Part shown: in pieces, positions 10,443 through 21,086 of the stretch
Position numbering within the stretch: the first letter of the stretch is position 1
How the letters are laid out: each line of letters opens with the position of its first letter
NCBI RefSeq assembly: GCF_002355475.1
Contig: NZ_AP014862.1
Span: forward strand, 2,728,001-2,792,000
Direction: 5' to 3'
Origin: Pseudomonas furukawaii
GTDB lineage: Bacteria; Pseudomonadota; Gammaproteobacteria; Pseudomonadales; Pseudomonadaceae
Length of the DNA stretch: 64,000 bases
Notes under the pieces: model-generated
What the model saw: only the letters and a program-made list of their open reading frames with translations
Database searches by the model: none
Told to the model about the DNA's origin: nothing
Position numbers and translations under genes: made by a program

Positions 10443-12584
10443 ATGTTTCTCGATCGACTGTCCATCCAGTGGAAGATCACTCTGCTGGCCGGCCTTTGCC
10501 TGCTGGCCATCGTTGCGGTGCTGATCGGCATGTCCCTCTATCGCATGAGCGCTTCGACCGAACTGGTCAAGGCCAACAGCGCGCAGATGCTGGAAGCCTC
10601 GGCCCGTGAACGCATGGAGGGGGAGGGCAAGGTGCAGGCCCTGACCATCCAGCGCTACTTCCTTTCGGCTTACCAGGACGGGCTCAACTTCTCTCGTCAG
10701 GTCTTGCGGCAACGCCAGCAGGCGCGAAACCTGCAACTGGACGGCCAGTTGCTGAGGCAGGACTTGCATCAGCAGGTCAAGGCCGCGCTGCAGGCCAACC
10801 CGCAATTGCTCAGCCTCTACCTGGTGTTCGAGCCGGATGCCCTCGATGGGCAGGATGCCCTGTTCGCCAACCGCGCCGACCTGGGCAGCAATGAGGCCGG
10901 GCGCTACTCCACCTACTGGGCCCAGCGTGACGGAGAACTCAGCAGCCTGGCACCTACCGAGGCGATGATCCGGGACACTACGCCCATGCTCGATGGCAGC
11001 CCGTTCAATACCTGGTTCAACTGCCCGAAACAGACCCTCAAACCCTGCCTGCTGAACCCATACTTCGACGATGCGTCGGGGACCAGGACCCTGATCACCA
11101 CGCTTGCCTTCCCGGTGATCGAGAAGGGTCGCATGCTTGCCGTGGTCGGCATGGACATCAGCCTGAGCAATCTTCAGGAGCTGGCCGCTTCCGGCAACGC
11201 AGACCTGTACGAAGGGCAGGGGGCCATCAGCATCCTCAGCCCGGCTGGGCTCCTGGCCGGGCACAGTCGCGATGCAGGGGAACTTGGCCAGCCGCTGGAC
11301 AAGGTCTATCCGGCGCAGGCCAGGGCGTTGCTCGACCTGCAGCGCCAGGGCCTCCCCCATGAGCAGCGCAGCGACGGGGTCATACAGGTGCTGGCACCAG
11401 TACAGCCGATTCCCGATGCTCAGCCCTGGGCGGTGCTATTGGACGTGCCGATGCAGACCTTGCTCAAGCCGGCCCTCGATCTGCAGCGTGACCTCGATGC
11501 CCGCAGCACCCAGGGCACCTGGCTGGAATTGCTGGTCGGTATCGCCGCGGCCATCGCCGGCCTGCTGCTGGTCTGGCTCACCGCGCGCGGCGTGACCCGG
11601 CCGATCCAGGGCGTCGCCGGCATGCTCAGGGATATCGCCAGCGGCGAAGGCGACCTCACCCGTCGCCTCGACTACGCCCGCCAGGATGAACTCGGCGAGC
11701 TGGCCGGCTGGTTCAACCGCTTCCTCGACAAGCTCCAGCCCACCATCGCCGACGTCAAACGCTCGGTGCAGGACGCCCGGGGCACCGCCGACCAGTCCGC
11801 CGCCATCGCCAGCCAGACCAGCGCCGGCATGCAGCAGCAGTTCCGCGAAGTGGACCAGGTCGCCACCGCCTCCCACGAAATGAGCGCCACCGCCCAGGAC
11901 GTCGCCCGCAGCGCCGCCCAGGCCGCCGAAGCCGCACGGGGCGCCGACCAGGCCACCCGCGAAGGCCTCGGCGTGATCGGCCGCACCACCAGCGCCATCG
12001 AGCAGCTGGCCAGCGAAATGAGCGCGGCCATGGAAGAAGTGCAGGCCCTGGCCAACAGCAGCGAGCAGATCGGCTCGGTGCTGGAGGTGATCCGCGCCAT
12101 CGCCGAGCAGACCAACCTGCTGGCCCTCAACGCCGCCATCGAGGCCGCCCGCGCCGGTGAGGCGGGCCGGGGCTTCGCCGTGGTGGCCGACGAGGTGCGC
12201 AACCTGGCCAGGCGCACCCAGGACTCGGTGGAGGAAATCCGCCAGGTGATCGAAGGTCTGCAGCACGGTACCCGCGAAGTGGTGGGTTCGATGCACAGCA
12301 GCCACCGCCAGGCCCAGGGCAGCGTGGAGCAGGTGGAGCAGGCCGTGGCCGCCCTGCAACGGATCGGCAACGCGGTGACCGTGATCACCGACATGAACCT
12401 GCAGATCGCCAGCGCCGCCGAGGAACAGAGCGCCGTGGCCGAGGAGATCAACCGCAACGTGGCGGCCATCCGCGACGTGACCGAATCCCTCTCCGGCCAG
12501 GCCGAGGAATCCGCCCAGGTCAGCCAGGCCCTGAACCGCCTGGCCAACCACCAGCAGGGCCTGATGGACCAGTTCCGCGCCTGA
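10443..12584 (+). CDS. Methyl-accepting chemotaxis protein, dCache type
   Basis: A 713-residue chemoreceptor. One transmembrane helix lies at about residues 12-32 ([18 protein letters not shown]). It is followed by a ~330-residue periplasmic double-Cache-like sensor (including [14 protein letters not shown] and [14 protein letters not shown]), a second transmembrane helix at about 364-385, HAMP ([20 protein letters not shown]) and the signalling hairpin with the invariant tip [19 protein letters not shown]. The ATG at 10443 places the first helix at the N-terminus; the longer upstream frame overlaps the AraC gene out of phase. The ligand cannot be read from the sequence. Confidence 0.92.
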   Translation: MFLDRLSIQWKITLLAGLCLLAIVAVLIGMSLYRMSASTELVKANSAQMLEASARERMEGEGKVQALTIQRYFLSAYQDGLNFSRQVLRQRQQARNLQLDGQLLRQDLHQQVKAALQANPQLLSLYLVFEPDALDGQDALFANRADLGSNEAGRYSTYWAQRDGELSSLAPTEAMIRDTTPMLDGSPFNTWFNCPKQTLKPCLLNPYFDDASGTRTLITTLAFPVIEKGRMLAVVGMDISLSNLQELAASGNADLYEGQGAISILSPAGLLAGHSRDAGELGQPLDKVYPAQARALLDLQRQGLPHEQRSDGVIQVLAPVQPIPDAQPWAVLLDVPMQTLLKPALDLQRDLDARSTQGTWLELLVGIAAAIAGLLLVWLTARGVTRPIQGVAGMLRDIASGEGDLTRRLDYARQDELGELAGWFNRFLDKLQPTIADVKRSVQDARGTADQSAAIASQTSAGMQQQFREVDQVATASHEMSATAQDVARSAAQAAEAARGADQATREGLGVIGRTTSAIEQLASEMSAAMEEVQALANSSEQIGSVLEVIRAIAEQTNLLALNAAIEAARAGEAGRGFAVVADEVRNLARRTQDSVEEIRQVIEGLQHGTREVVGSMHSSHRQAQGSVEQVEQAVAALQRIGNAVTVITDMNLQIASAAEEQSAVAEEINRNVAAIRDVTESLSGQAEESAQVSQALNRLANHQQGLMDQFRA

Positions 12585-12946
12585 CGCGCGGAACCCATCG
12601 ACTCCGGCTGATGGGTATCGCTTCGCTCAACCCATCCTAGGTGGAGACTTGTAGGTTGGTGCAGAGCGCAGCGAAGCCCAACGTTTGGTCGGTGACCTAC
12701 TGATCCGCTCCCACGCGTAGGGTGGATGACGCTGTTTTCATCCACCAGCGGCGCCATGCCGGCCTCCGATGGTGGACCGGTGACGCGTGGTCCACCCTAC
12801 GACTGTCCGCGCCCTGACCGGCGCGGATTCAGCGCCCCTCCCTGTCAAATCCGCTCACCCAGGTTGATGTCTTTCGACATTGCCGCCACCCGCCCTCGGC
12901 GCGACCATCCGGCTATCCAACAAGAACAATCCGGGAGGCCACCCCG
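12585..12946. repeat. Intergenic region with several REP-like inverted repeats
   Basis: This 362-bp gap has no convincing gene. It contains a GATGGGT...ACCCATC pair at about 12610-12638, the element GTAGGTTGG...AGCGAAGCCCAACG at about 12651-12683, and a pair of CGTAGGGTGGA / TCCACCCTACG arms at about 12715-12802 around inner TGGATGA/TCATCCA arms. Relatives of these units occur at 15349-15381, 21153-21300 and 25157-25222. A GGGAGG Shine-Dalgarno precedes the next gene. Confidence 0.7.
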
Positions 12947-14566
12947 ATGCGCGATTACTTCACCGCTGCCCGCGAGTTCGATTACGCCCGTGCCGTCTCC
13001 GGCACCCTGGCGGGCCGGCTCGATGCCCTCAACGCCTGCGTGGAATGCTGCGACCGCCATGCAGGGTCCGACCGCGTCGCCCTGGTCTGGGAAGGGCGCA
13101 ACGGCGAGCGGGCCAACTGGACCTTCGACCAGCTCAAGGAAGCCTCCGCGCGCTTCGCGAATCTGCTCGCCAGCCGCGGTATCGGTGCCGGCGACTGCGT
13201 GTCGGGGATGTTGCCGCGCACGCCGGAACTGCTGATCACCATCCTCGGCACCTGGCGTGCGGGGGCGATCTACCAGCCGCTGTTCACCGCCTTCGGGCCC
13301 AAGGCCATCGAGCACCGTGTGCAGGGCGCCGGGTCGAAGCTGGTGGTCACCGACCTGGCCAACCGACCGAAACTCGACGAGGTGACGGACGCGCCGCCGG
13401 CGCTCACCCTCGGCGCGGACTTCTGGGCCGAACTGGACCGCCAGCCGGCGGAATTCGCGCCGGTGATGCGCCGTGGCGACGATCCCTTCCTGCTGATGTT
13501 CACCTCAGGCACCACCGGCCTCGCCAAACCCCTGGAAGTGCCGCTGAAAGCGATGGTCGCCTTCGTCAGCTACATGCGCGATGCGGTGGACCTGCGCCCC
13601 GAGGACCGGTTCTGGAACCTCGCCGATCCGGGCTGGGCCTATGGCCTCTACTACGCGGTGACCGGCCCGCTCGCCATGGGGCATGCCACCACCTTCTTCG
13701 AAGGCGGTTTCACCGTGGAGAGCACCTGCCGGGTGATCCGCGAGTACGGCATCACCAACCTGGCCGGCTCGCCCACCGCGTACCGCCTGCTGCTGGCCGC
13801 CCGCGACGAGGTGGAAGCGGCCCTGAAAGGCCAGCTCCGCGCGGTCAGCAGCGCCGGCGAGCCGCTGACGCCGGAAGTGATTCGCTGGTTCTCCGAGGGC
13901 CTGGGCTGCACCATCCATGACCATTACGGGCAGACCGAACTGGGCATGGTGCTGTGCAACCATCACGCCCTGGAGCACCCGGTGCGCCTGGGCGCCGCCG
14001 GCTTCGCCATGCCTGGACACCGGGTGGTGGTGCTGGACGAGCAGCACCGTGAACTGTCCGCCGGCCAGCCGGGCATCCTGGCGCTGGACCGTGCGCGCTC
14101 GCCGCTGTTCTGGTTCCCCGGCTACCGGGGAATGGAAACCCGCGCCTTCGTCGGCGACTACTATCTCAGTGGCGACACCGTGGAGCTGAACGAGGACGGC
14201 AGCATCAGCTTCGTTGGCCGTGCCGACGACGTGATCACCACTTCCGGCTACCGGGTCGGCCCCTTCGACGTGGAGAGCGCGCTGATCGAGCACCCGGCCG
14301 TGATCGAAGCGGCGGTGATCGGCAAGCCCGACCCGGAGCGCACCGAACTGGTGAAGGCCTTCGTGGTGCTGCACGCCGGTCACGCGCCGGACGAAACCCT
14401 GGCGGAGACGCTGCAGCAGTACGTGCGCAAGCGCCTCTCCGCCCATGCCTACCCGCGCGAGATCGAATTCGTCGCGGAACTGCCCAAGACCCCGAGCGGC
14501 AAGATCCAGCGCTTCCTCCTGCGCAACCAGGAAATCGCCAAGGCCCAGGCGGCCGCCGCTCACTGA
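12947..14566 (+). CDS. AMP-forming acyl-CoA synthetase (acetyl/propionyl/medium-chain type)
   Basis: A 539-residue ANL ligase. Motifs: MFTSGTTGLAKPLEVPLKAM (P-loop), DHYGQTELGM, SGDTVELNEDGSISFVGR, DDVITTSGYRVGPFDVE, and the catalytic Lys in TPSGKIQRFLLR. The GYRVGPFDVE form places it near the acetyl-CoA synthetase/ACSM group rather than the long-chain FadD group. It is the first gene of a five-gene rightward run with SDR, thiolase, acyl-CoA dehydrogenase and enoyl-CoA hydratase. It presumably supplies the CoA ester those enzymes degrade. Confidence 0.9.
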   Translation: MRDYFTAAREFDYARAVSGTLAGRLDALNACVECCDRHAGSDRVALVWEGRNGERANWTFDQLKEASARFANLLASRGIGAGDCVSGMLPRTPELLITILGTWRAGAIYQPLFTAFGPKAIEHRVQGAGSKLVVTDLANRPKLDEVTDAPPALTLGADFWAELDRQPAEFAPVMRRGDDPFLLMFTSGTTGLAKPLEVPLKAMVAFVSYMRDAVDLRPEDRFWNLADPGWAYGLYYAVTGPLAMGHATTFFEGGFTVESTCRVIREYGITNLAGSPTAYRLLLAARDEVEAALKGQLRAVSSAGEPLTPEVIRWFSEGLGCTIHDHYGQTELGMVLCNHHALEHPVRLGAAGFAMPGHRVVVLDEQHRELSAGQPGILALDRARSPLFWFPGYRGMETRAFVGDYYLSGDTVELNEDGSISFVGRADDVITTSGYRVGPFDVESALIEHPAVIEAAVIGKPDPERTELVKAFVVLHAGHAPDETLAETLQQYVRKRLSAHAYPREIEFVAELPKTPSGKIQRFLLRNQEIAKAQAAAAH

Positions 14567-14584
14567 TCCCGAGGAGTTTGCAAC

Positions 14585-15352
14585 GTGCGTATCGAACAAT
14601 CCGTATTCCTGGTGACCGGCGGCAGCTCCGGTCTTGGCCTGGCCACCGCCCGTGAGCTGGTGGGGCAGGGCGGCCGGGTGGTGCTGGTGGACATCAATGC
14701 CGAAGCCGGCGCCGCCGCCGTCGAGGAACTGGGTGCCCAGGCCCGTTTCGTCCGTGCCGACATCACCCGCGAGGACGACGCCCGCCAGGCCGTGGCTGCG
14801 GCCCGGGAGGCCTTCGGTGGCCTGCACGGGCTGGTCAACTGCGCGGGGATCGCGCCGGCGGAGAAGGTGGTGGGCCGCAACGGCCCCCATGGCCTGGAGA
14901 GCTTCCGCCGGGTCGTCGAGGTGAACCTGATCGGCAGCTTCAACATGCTGCGCCTGGCCGCCGAGGCCATGGCCGGCGCGGAACCCAATGCCGAAGGCGA
15001 GCGCGGAGTCATCATCAACACCGCCTCGGTGGCGGCCTTCGACGGGCAGATGGGCCAGGCGGCGTACTCCGCCTCCAAGGGCGGCGTGGCCGCCATGACC
15101 CTGCCCATCGCCCGTGACCTGGCGCGCTCCGGCATCCGCGTGATGTGCATCGCCCCCGGCATCTTCGAAACGCCGATGATGGCCGCCATGCCCCAGGAAG
15201 TCCGCGACTCCCTGGGCGCCTCGGTGCCTTTCCCGCCGCGCCTGGGGCGTCCGGCCGAGTACGCCGCGCTGGTCCGTCACATCATCGAGAACGTCATGCT
15301 CAACGGCGAGGTGATCCGCCTCGACGGCGCCATCCGCATGGCCGCCAAGTAG
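14585..15352 (+). CDS. SDR-family 3-hydroxyacyl-CoA dehydrogenase (type 2-like)
   Basis: A 255-residue short-chain dehydrogenase. The NAD-binding motif is [26 protein letters not shown] follows, the catalytic Ser lies in [10 protein letters not shown], and Tyr/Lys are in YSASKGG. The overall pattern resembles human HSD17B10-type 3-hydroxy-2-methylacyl-CoA dehydrogenases, which fits its place between an acyl-CoA ligase and a thiolase. The start is GTG at 14585 with GAGGAG 8 nt upstream, 18 bp after the ligase gene. The TAG stop lies inside a GTAGGTTGG repeat unit. Confidence 0.88.
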   Translation: MRIEQSVFLVTGGSSGLGLATARELVGQGGRVVLVDINAEAGAAAVEELGAQARFVRADITREDDARQAVAAAREAFGGLHGLVNCAGIAPAEKVVGRNGPHGLESFRRVVEVNLIGSFNMLRLAAEAMAGAEPNAEGERGVIINTASVAAFDGQMGQAAYSASKGGVAAMTLPIARDLARSGIRVMCIAPGIFETPMMAAMPQEVRDSLGASVPFPPRLGRPAEYAALVRHIIENVMLNGEVIRLDGAIRMAAK

Positions 15353-15381
15353 GTTGGAGTTGAGCGTAGCGAAGCCCAACG
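15349..15381. repeat. GTAGGTTGG-type REP unit overlapping a stop codon
   Basis: The unit GTAGGTTGGAGTTGAGCGTA followed by GCGAAGCCCAACG forms a GTTGG/CCAAC stem. A close copy is at about 12651-12683. Its leading GTAG provides the TAG stop of the SDR gene. Confidence 0.65.
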
Positions 15382-15427
15382 TCAGGCCCCCGGATTTCAT
15401 CCGGGCTACCTAATGAGGAACCCTGCA

Positions 15428-16618
15428 ATGAATGTTTCCGATCCCATCGTCATCGTCAGCGCCGTCCGTACTCCCATGGGCGGCTTCCTCGGCGACTTCA
15501 AGGACATGACCGCCGCGCAACTGGGCGCCGTCGCCAACCGCGCCGCCCTGGAACGGGCCGGGCTCGCGGCCGACGCCGTGGACGAGGTCATCACCGGCTG
15601 CGTGCTGCAGGCCGGCCAGGGTCAGGCGCCGGCGCGCCAGGCCGCCCTCGGTGCCGGACTGCCCCAGGGCGTGGTCTGTTCCACGGTCAACAAGATGTGC
15701 GGCTCCGGCATGAAGGCCGTGATGCTGGGCCACGACCTGCTGGCCGCCGGCAGCGTCGAGGTGGTGCTGGCCGGGGGCATGGAGAGCATGTCCAACGCGC
15801 CCTACCTGCTGGAGAGGGCCCGTTCCGGCTACCGCATGGGCCACGGCAAGGTGCTGGACCACATGTTCCTCGACGGTCTGGAAGACGCCTACGACAAGGG
15901 CCGCCTGATGGGCACCTTCGCCGAGGACTGCGCCCAGGCCTACGGCTTCACCCGCGAGCAGCAGGACGCTTTCGCTATCGCTTCCCTGACCCGTGCGCAG
16001 AAGGCCATGAGCGAGGGGCGCTTCGCCGCCGAGATCGTCGCCGTCGAGGCCAGGGCCGGCCGCGAGACCCGCACCATCGACCAGGATGAGCAGCCGCCCA
16101 AGGCACGCCTGGACAAGATCCCCACCCTGAAGCCGGCCTTCCGCGAAGGCGGCACCGTGACCGCCGCCAACGCCAGTTCCATCTCCGATGGCGCCGCGTC
16201 GCTGCTGCTGATGCGCCTGTCCGAGGCGGAGAAGCGCGGCCTCACGCCGCTGGCCCGGATCGCCGGCCACGCGTCCTTCGCCCATGCGCCGAACCTCTTC
16301 ACCACCGCGCCGGTGGGTTCCATCCAGCGCCTGCTGGCCCGCACCGGCTGGAGCCTGGCGGACGTGGACCTGTTCGAGGTGAACGAAGCCTTCGCGGTGG
16401 TGCCCATGGTGGCCATGCGTGACCTGGACATCGCCCATGAGCGCATCAACGTCCACGGCGGTGCCTGTGCCCTCGGCCATCCCATCGGCGCTTCGGGGGC
16501 GCGGGTGCTGGTGACCCTGCTCAATGCGCTGACCCAGTACGACCTCGACCGGGGCGTGGCCTCGGTGTGCATCGGTGGCGGCGAAGCCACCGCCGTCGCC
16601 ATCGAACGAATTCGCTGA
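15428..16618 (+). CDS. Acetyl-CoA C-acyltransferase (thiolase)
   Basis: A 396-residue thiolase. It shows the acyl-accepting cysteine in [15 protein letters not shown] (about residue 92), NEAFAVVPM, and the C-terminal [16 protein letters not shown] motif containing the activating Cys/His region. It cleaves a 3-ketoacyl-CoA to acetyl-CoA plus a shortened acyl-CoA. The start at 15428 is chosen because GAGGAA lies 7 nt upstream; the in-frame ATG at 15413 overlaps that site. It sits directly before the acyl-CoA dehydrogenase. Confidence 0.92.
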   Translation: MNVSDPIVIVSAVRTPMGGFLGDFKDMTAAQLGAVANRAALERAGLAADAVDEVITGCVLQAGQGQAPARQAALGAGLPQGVVCSTVNKMCGSGMKAVMLGHDLLAAGSVEVVLAGGMESMSNAPYLLERARSGYRMGHGKVLDHMFLDGLEDAYDKGRLMGTFAEDCAQAYGFTREQQDAFAIASLTRAQKAMSEGRFAAEIVAVEARAGRETRTIDQDEQPPKARLDKIPTLKPAFREGGTVTAANASSISDGAASLLLMRLSEAEKRGLTPLARIAGHASFAHAPNLFTTAPVGSIQRLLARTGWSLADVDLFEVNEAFAVVPMVAMRDLDIAHERINVHGGACALGHPIGASGARVLVTLLNALTQYDLDRGVASVCIGGGEATAVAIERIR

Positions 16619-16629
16619 AGGAGCTGACC

Positions 16630-17757
16630 ATGATTCCCTCCGAAGACGACATCCAGATCCGCGACATGGCCCGCCAGTTCGCCCAGGAGCGGCTGAAACC
16701 CTTCGCCGCCGACTGGGACCGTGAGCACCGCTTTCCTGCCGAGGCCATCCGCGAGATGGCCGAGCTGGGCTTCCTCGGCATGCTGGTGCCGGAGGAGTGG
16801 GGCGGCGCCGCCACCGGCCACCTGGCCTACGCCATGGCCCTGGAGGAGATCGCCGCCGGTGATGGCGCCTGCTCCACCATCATGAGCGTGCACAACTCGG
16901 TGGGCTGCATGCCCATCCTCAAGTACGGCAGCGAGGAGCAGAAAACCCGCTTCCTCCGCCCGCTGGCCGAAGGCCGGATGATCGGCGCCTTCGCCCTCAC
17001 CGAACCCCAGGCCGGCTCGGACGCCAGCGACCTGCGCACCCGCGCCCGGCGCGACGGCGATCACTACGTGCTGAACGGCGCCAAGCAGTTCATCACTTCC
17101 GGCAGCCACGCCGGGATGGTGATTGTCTTCGCCGTCACCGACCCGCAGGCCGGCAAGAAGGGCATCAGCGCCTTCATCGTGCCCACCGACACCCCCGGCT
17201 ATCAGGTGGTGCGCGTGGAGGAGAAGCTCGGCCAGCATGCGTCCGACACCTGCCAGATCCAGCTGGATGACGTGCGCATCCCCGCGTCCCTGCGCCTGGG
17301 CGAGGAGGGCGAGGGCTACCGCATCGCCCTGTCCAACCTCGAAGGCGGGCGCATCGGCATCGCCGCGCAGTCGGTGGGCATGGCGCGGGCGGCCTTCGAG
17401 GCGGCGCGGGACTACGCCCACGAGCGCAAGACCTTCGGCAAGCCGATCATCGAGCACCAGGCCGTGGCCTTCCGCCTGGCGGACATGGCCACGAAGATTG
17501 CCGTCGCGCGGCAGATGGTCCATCACGCCGCCAGCCTGCGCGAGGCGGGCCTGCCCTGCCTGACCGAGGCTTCCATGGCCAAGCTGTTCGCCTCGGAAAT
17601 GGCCGAGGAAGTCTGCTCGGCGGCGATCCAGACCCTGGGCGGCTACGGCTACCTGAAGGACTTCCCGGTGGAGCGCATCTACCGCGACGTGCGCGTGTGC
17701 CAGATCTACGAAGGCACCTCGGACGTTCAGCGGATGGTGATCGCGCGCAGCCTCTGA
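16630..17757 (+). CDS. Acyl-CoA dehydrogenase
   Basis: A 375-residue FAD enzyme introducing the alpha-beta double bond. Signatures are [19 protein letters not shown] (FAD/substrate motif), [25 protein letters not shown] and [20 protein letters not shown]. The catalytic Glu lies in [15 protein letters not shown] near residue 365, the position used by short-chain enzymes. The ATG at 16630 follows AAGGAG and lies 11 bp after the thiolase stop. The short-chain/branched-chain character fits with the type-2 hydroxyacyl-CoA dehydrogenase in the same operon. The exact acyl group is not determined. Confidence 0.92.
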   Translation: MIPSEDDIQIRDMARQFAQERLKPFAADWDREHRFPAEAIREMAELGFLGMLVPEEWGGAATGHLAYAMALEEIAAGDGACSTIMSVHNSVGCMPILKYGSEEQKTRFLRPLAEGRMIGAFALTEPQAGSDASDLRTRARRDGDHYVLNGAKQFITSGSHAGMVIVFAVTDPQAGKKGISAFIVPTDTPGYQVVRVEEKLGQHASDTCQIQLDDVRIPASLRLGEEGEGYRIALSNLEGGRIGIAAQSVGMARAAFEAARDYAHERKTFGKPIIEHQAVAFRLADMATKIAVARQMVHHAASLREAGLPCLTEASMAKLFASEMAEEVCSAAIQTLGGYGYLKDFPVERIYRDVRVCQIYEGTSDVQRMVIARSL

Positions 17758-17886
17758 GTCCCGGTCCGCACGGCGGGCATCGCCTTTCCCGTCCACCGGG
17801 CGGCGCCAACTCGCCCGCCCGTGGTGGATGCGAAGCGCGGCATCCTCCCTGAACCATCCCCAATTCCAACCTGCTCGGGATTCCCC

Positions 17887-18657
17887 ATGACCTACGAAAC
17901 CCTGTTGGTGGAGCAGGCCGGCGCTGTCGGCCTGGTCACCCTCAACCGACCCGATGCCCTGAACGCCATCAACACGCGACTCATCGACGAGCTGAACCAG
18001 GTGCTGGACGGCTTCGAGCGCGATGCCAGCATCGGTAGCATCCTGATCACCGGCTCCCGCAAGGCCTTCGCCGCCGGCGCCGATGTGAAGGAAATGGCCC
18101 CCCTGTGCTTCCCGGGAACCTACCTGGACGATTTCCTCGGCCGCTGGGACCGGGTGGCGCAGCGCCGCAAGCCGATCATCGCCGCGGTCGCCGGTCACGC
18201 CCTGGGGGGCGGCTTCGAGTTGGCGCTGATGTGCGACTTCATCATCGCCGCCGACAACGCCCGCTTCGGCCTGCCGGAGGTGAAACTGGGGGTGATCCCC
18301 GGTGCCGGTGGTGTGCAGCGCCTGACCCGGCTGGTGGGCCGGGCCAAGGCCATGGAGATGGTGCTCAGCGGTCGCAGCATGGACGCTGCCGAGGCCGAGC
18401 GGGCCGGCGTGGTGGCGCGGGTGGTGCCGCTGGCGGAGCTGCTGGATCAGGCCCTGGCGAGCGCCCAGGCCATCGCCGCGCAGTCACGTACGGCGGTGAT
18501 GATGCTCAAGGAATGCGTCAACCGGGTGGACGAGGGATCGATGGCGGAGGGGCTGCGCTTCGAGCGGCGGATGTTCCAGGCGGTGTTCGCCACCCCGGAC
18601 CAGAAGGAAGGCATGGGCGCCTTCGTCGAGAAGCGCCCGCCGCAGTTCGGTCGCTAG
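17887..18657 (+). CDS. Enoyl-CoA hydratase/isomerase family protein
   Basis: A 256-residue crotonase. Motifs: FAAGADVKEMA (oxyanion hole and substrate contact), GHALGGGFELALMCDFIIA (second oxyanion strand), FGLPEVKLGVIPGAGGVQRL (catalytic Glu region), and the C-terminal helix ending KRPPQFGR. It would hydrate the enoyl-CoA made by the dehydrogenase upstream, giving the substrate of the SDR. The 129-bp gap from the dehydrogenase suggests looser coupling than in the genes before it. The ATG at 17887 has only a weak GGGA site. Confidence 0.9.
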   Translation: MTYETLLVEQAGAVGLVTLNRPDALNAINTRLIDELNQVLDGFERDASIGSILITGSRKAFAAGADVKEMAPLCFPGTYLDDFLGRWDRVAQRRKPIIAAVAGHALGGGFELALMCDFIIAADNARFGLPEVKLGVIPGAGGVQRLTRLVGRAKAMEMVLSGRSMDAAEAERAGVVARVVPLAELLDQALASAQAIAAQSRTAVMMLKECVNRVDEGSMAEGLRFERRMFQAVFATPDQKEGMGAFVEKRPPQFGR

Positions 18658-18704
18658 GGCCGGGCCATTGACCAGGGGCAGCCAGGCTGCCCCGGTGGCG
18701 GCGA

Positions 18705-19655
18705 TCAGGTCCGTTCTTTCAGCTCTTTCAGCTCTTTCTGCTCTTTCTGCTCCTGCGCGGTGACCTGCTGGCAGATCTCGATGATCTGCTCGCGCATCCA
18801 GCGGTTGGCCGGGTCCTGGTCGGTGCTTTCGTGCCAGTAGAGGTGGGTTTCCAGGGAGGGCACGTCGTTCACCGGCAGGTCCACGTAGTGCAGGTCCTGG
18901 CGGCGGGCGAAGCGCTCGGGCACGGTGATGGCGAGGTCGGTACCGTGGAGCACGGTGGAGGCCATCAGGTAGTGCTGGGAGCGCAGGGTGACCTTGCGCT
19001 GGATGCCCATCTTGCCCAGCGACAGGTCGATGTAGCCGAGGCCGCTGCGGCGGCTGGAAATATGGATGTGGGAGAGCGACAGGTACTCGTCCAGGGTGAT
19101 CTTGTCCTTGGCCAGCGGGTGGCCACGGCGCATGGCGCAGACGTAGCGATCCTCGATCAGCTTGACGTGGCGGACCTGGGGGTCGGTGTTCAGCGGCGCG
19201 TCCACGGCGAAGTCCAGACGGCCGGCCGCCAGCTCCTTGGTGGTTTCCCGGCGCTTGGCCAGGAAGCTTTCGATCTGCACCGTCGGCGCCAGGCGGCGCA
19301 GGCGCTGGAACAACGGTGGCAGGATCACCGTTTCGGTGAGGTCGGTCATGCTGATGCGGTAGGTCTTGTTGGCCTGGGCCGGATTGAAGGTACGGCTTTC
19401 CTGGACCGACACCCGCAACAGCTGCAGGGCGTTGCGCACCGGGCCGATGATGTTCTGCGCCATGGGCGTGGGCACCATGCCCTGGGCGGTACGGACGAAG
19501 AGCGGGTCGTTGAAGGTCTCCCGGAGGCGGGCGAGGGCGTTGGAAACGGCGGGCTGGGTGATGCCGACGATCTGGCCGGCGCGCGTCAGGTTGGCCTCGG
19601 TGTAGATGGCGTCGAAGACGATGAATAGGTTGAGGTCTACCTTGTTCAGATTCAT
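18705..19655 (-). CDS. LysR-family transcriptional regulator
   Basis: A 316-residue LTTR. The N-terminal winged HTH is visible (NLNKVDLNLFIVFDAIYTE, ANLTRAGQIVGITQPAVSNA, LARLRETFNDPLFVRTAQGM), followed by an inducer-binding domain. It is divergent from the acyl-CoA dehydrogenase at 19805, the usual LysR arrangement, and so probably controls it. The C-terminus is unusual: five successive 9-bp units at 18712-18756 encode a charged Glu-Lys-Leu/Gln tail (EQKEQKELKELKERT), a likely slippage-expanded end. Confidence 0.9.
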   Translation of the reverse strand: MNLNKVDLNLFIVFDAIYTEANLTRAGQIVGITQPAVSNALARLRETFNDPLFVRTAQGMVPTPMAQNIIGPVRNALQLLRVSVQESRTFNPAQANKTYRISMTDLTETVILPPLFQRLRRLAPTVQIESFLAKRRETTKELAAGRLDFAVDAPLNTDPQVRHVKLIEDRYVCAMRRGHPLAKDKITLDEYLSLSHIHISSRRSGLGYIDLSLGKMGIQRKVTLRSQHYLMASTVLHGTDLAITVPERFARRQDLHYVDLPVNDVPSLETHLYWHESTDQDPANRWMREQIIEICQQVTAQEQKEQKELKELKERT

Positions 19656-19804
19656 GCCGTGCGTGCTCCTCTACGTTGTTCTTATCAGTGGGCTATATAT
19701 CGGTGATGAATGTTCATACATGGAGAAAATAGGCTAGGGAAATCTTACGCCCTGAACTAGCATCCTTACCAGTCCCACCTCACAGCCCCAGAAGGTAGCC
19801 CCGC
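19656..19804. promoter_or_regulatory. Divergent LysR/acyl-CoA dehydrogenase promoter region
   Basis: The 149-bp spacer is locally AT-rich. It contains the dyad ATGAA-TG-TTCAT at 19706-19717, just downstream of GGCTATATATCGG, and is a plausible binding region for the LysR protein. An AAGGT Shine-Dalgarno precedes the ATG at 19805. Confidence 0.45.
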
Positions 19805-21034
19805 ATGGATTTCGCCTACTCCCCGAAGGTCCAGGAACTGCGTGAACGTGTCACCGCATTCATGGATGCCTATGTCTATTCCGCCGAGCCCGTATTCGAG
19901 CAGCAGGTCGCCGAGGGCGATCGCTGGCAGCCCACCGCCATCATGGAAGAGCTGAAGGCCAAGGCGAAGGCGGAAGGCCTGTGGAACCTGTTCCTGCCCG
20001 AGTCCGAGTACGGCGCAGGCCTCACCAACATGGAATACGCACCGCTGGCCGAGATCATGGGGCGCTCCCTGCTGGGCCCGGAACCCTTCAACTGCTCCGC
20101 GCCGGATACCGGCAACATGGAAGTGCTGGTGCGCTACGCCAACGAGGAGCAGAAGCGCCAGTGGCTGGAGCCGCTGCTGCGTGGCGAGATTCGTTCCGCC
20201 TTCGCCATGACCGAGCCGGGCGTGGCCTCGTCCGACGCCACCAATATGGAAGCCCGCGCCGAGCGCCAGGGTGACGAGTGGGTCATCAATGGCCGCAAGT
20301 GGTGGACCTCCGGGGCCTGCGACCCGCGCTGCAAGATCATGATCTTCATGGGCCTGACCAACCCGGACGCGCCGCGCCACCAGCAGCACTCGATGATCCT
20401 GGTGCCCACCGACACCCCCGGCGTGAAGATCCTCCGCCCGCTGCCGGTGTTCGGCTACGACGACGCCCCCCACGGCCACGCCGAGGTGGTGTTCGAGAAC
20501 GTGCGGGTACCTTACGAGAACGTGCTGCTCGGCGAGGGGCGCGGCTTCGAGATCGCCCAGGGTCGCCTTGGCCCGGGCCGGATCCACCACTGCATGCGCT
20601 CCATCGGCATGGCCGAGCGCGCGCTGGAACTGATGTGCAAGCGCGCCGTGAGCCGCACCGCCTTCGGTCGCCCGCTCGCGCGACTGGGTGGCAACGTGGA
20701 CAAGATCGCCGATTCGCGGATGGAGATCGACATGGCCCGCCTGCTGACCCTGAAGGCGGCGTACATGATGGACACCGTGGGCAACAAGGTGGCCAAGAGC
20801 GAGATCGCCCAGATCAAGGTGGTGGCGCCCAACGTCGCCCTGCGGGTGATCGACCGTGCCATCCAGATGCACGGTGGCGCCGGCGTCTCCAGCGACTTCC
20901 CGCTGGCCTACATGTACGCCATGCAGCGCACCCTGCGCCTGGCGGACGGCCCCGACGAAGTGCACCGCGCGGCCATCGGCAAGATCGAGATCGGCAAGTA
21001 CGTACCCAGGGACGCGCTGCGCGGCGACCATTGA
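19805..21034 (+). CDS. Acyl-CoA dehydrogenase (ACAD10/11-like)
   Basis: A 409-residue acyl-CoA dehydrogenase beginning [20 protein letters not shown]. It shows [51 protein letters not shown] and the C-terminal [20 protein letters not shown]. The WWTSGA and GPGRIHH patterns are those of the ACAD10/11-like group, distinct from the smaller dehydrogenase at 16630. It is divergent from the LysR gene and followed by a rho-independent terminator, so it is probably transcribed alone under LysR control. Confidence 0.9.
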   Translation: MDFAYSPKVQELRERVTAFMDAYVYSAEPVFEQQVAEGDRWQPTAIMEELKAKAKAEGLWNLFLPESEYGAGLTNMEYAPLAEIMGRSLLGPEPFNCSAPDTGNMEVLVRYANEEQKRQWLEPLLRGEIRSAFAMTEPGVASSDATNMEARAERQGDEWVINGRKWWTSGACDPRCKIMIFMGLTNPDAPRHQQHSMILVPTDTPGVKILRPLPVFGYDDAPHGHAEVVFENVRVPYENVLLGEGRGFEIAQGRLGPGRIHHCMRSIGMAERALELMCKRAVSRTAFGRPLARLGGNVDKIADSRMEIDMARLLTLKAAYMMDTVGNKVAKSEIAQIKVVAPNVALRVIDRAIQMHGGAGVSSDFPLAYMYAMQRTLRLADGPDEVHRAAIGKIEIGKYVPRDALRGDH

Positions 21035-21056
21035 GTCCGATCGCCCCGAGATGAAG

Positions 21057-21083
21057 AAGGCCCGCGCGATGCGGGCCTTTCTC
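21057..21083 (+). terminator. Rho-independent terminator after acyl-CoA dehydrogenase
   Basis: AAGGCCCGC, loop GCGAT, GCGGGCCTT, then TCTCT. It is a 9-bp GC-rich stem 23 bp past the stop codon. Confidence 0.8.
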
Positions 21084-21086
21084 TAT

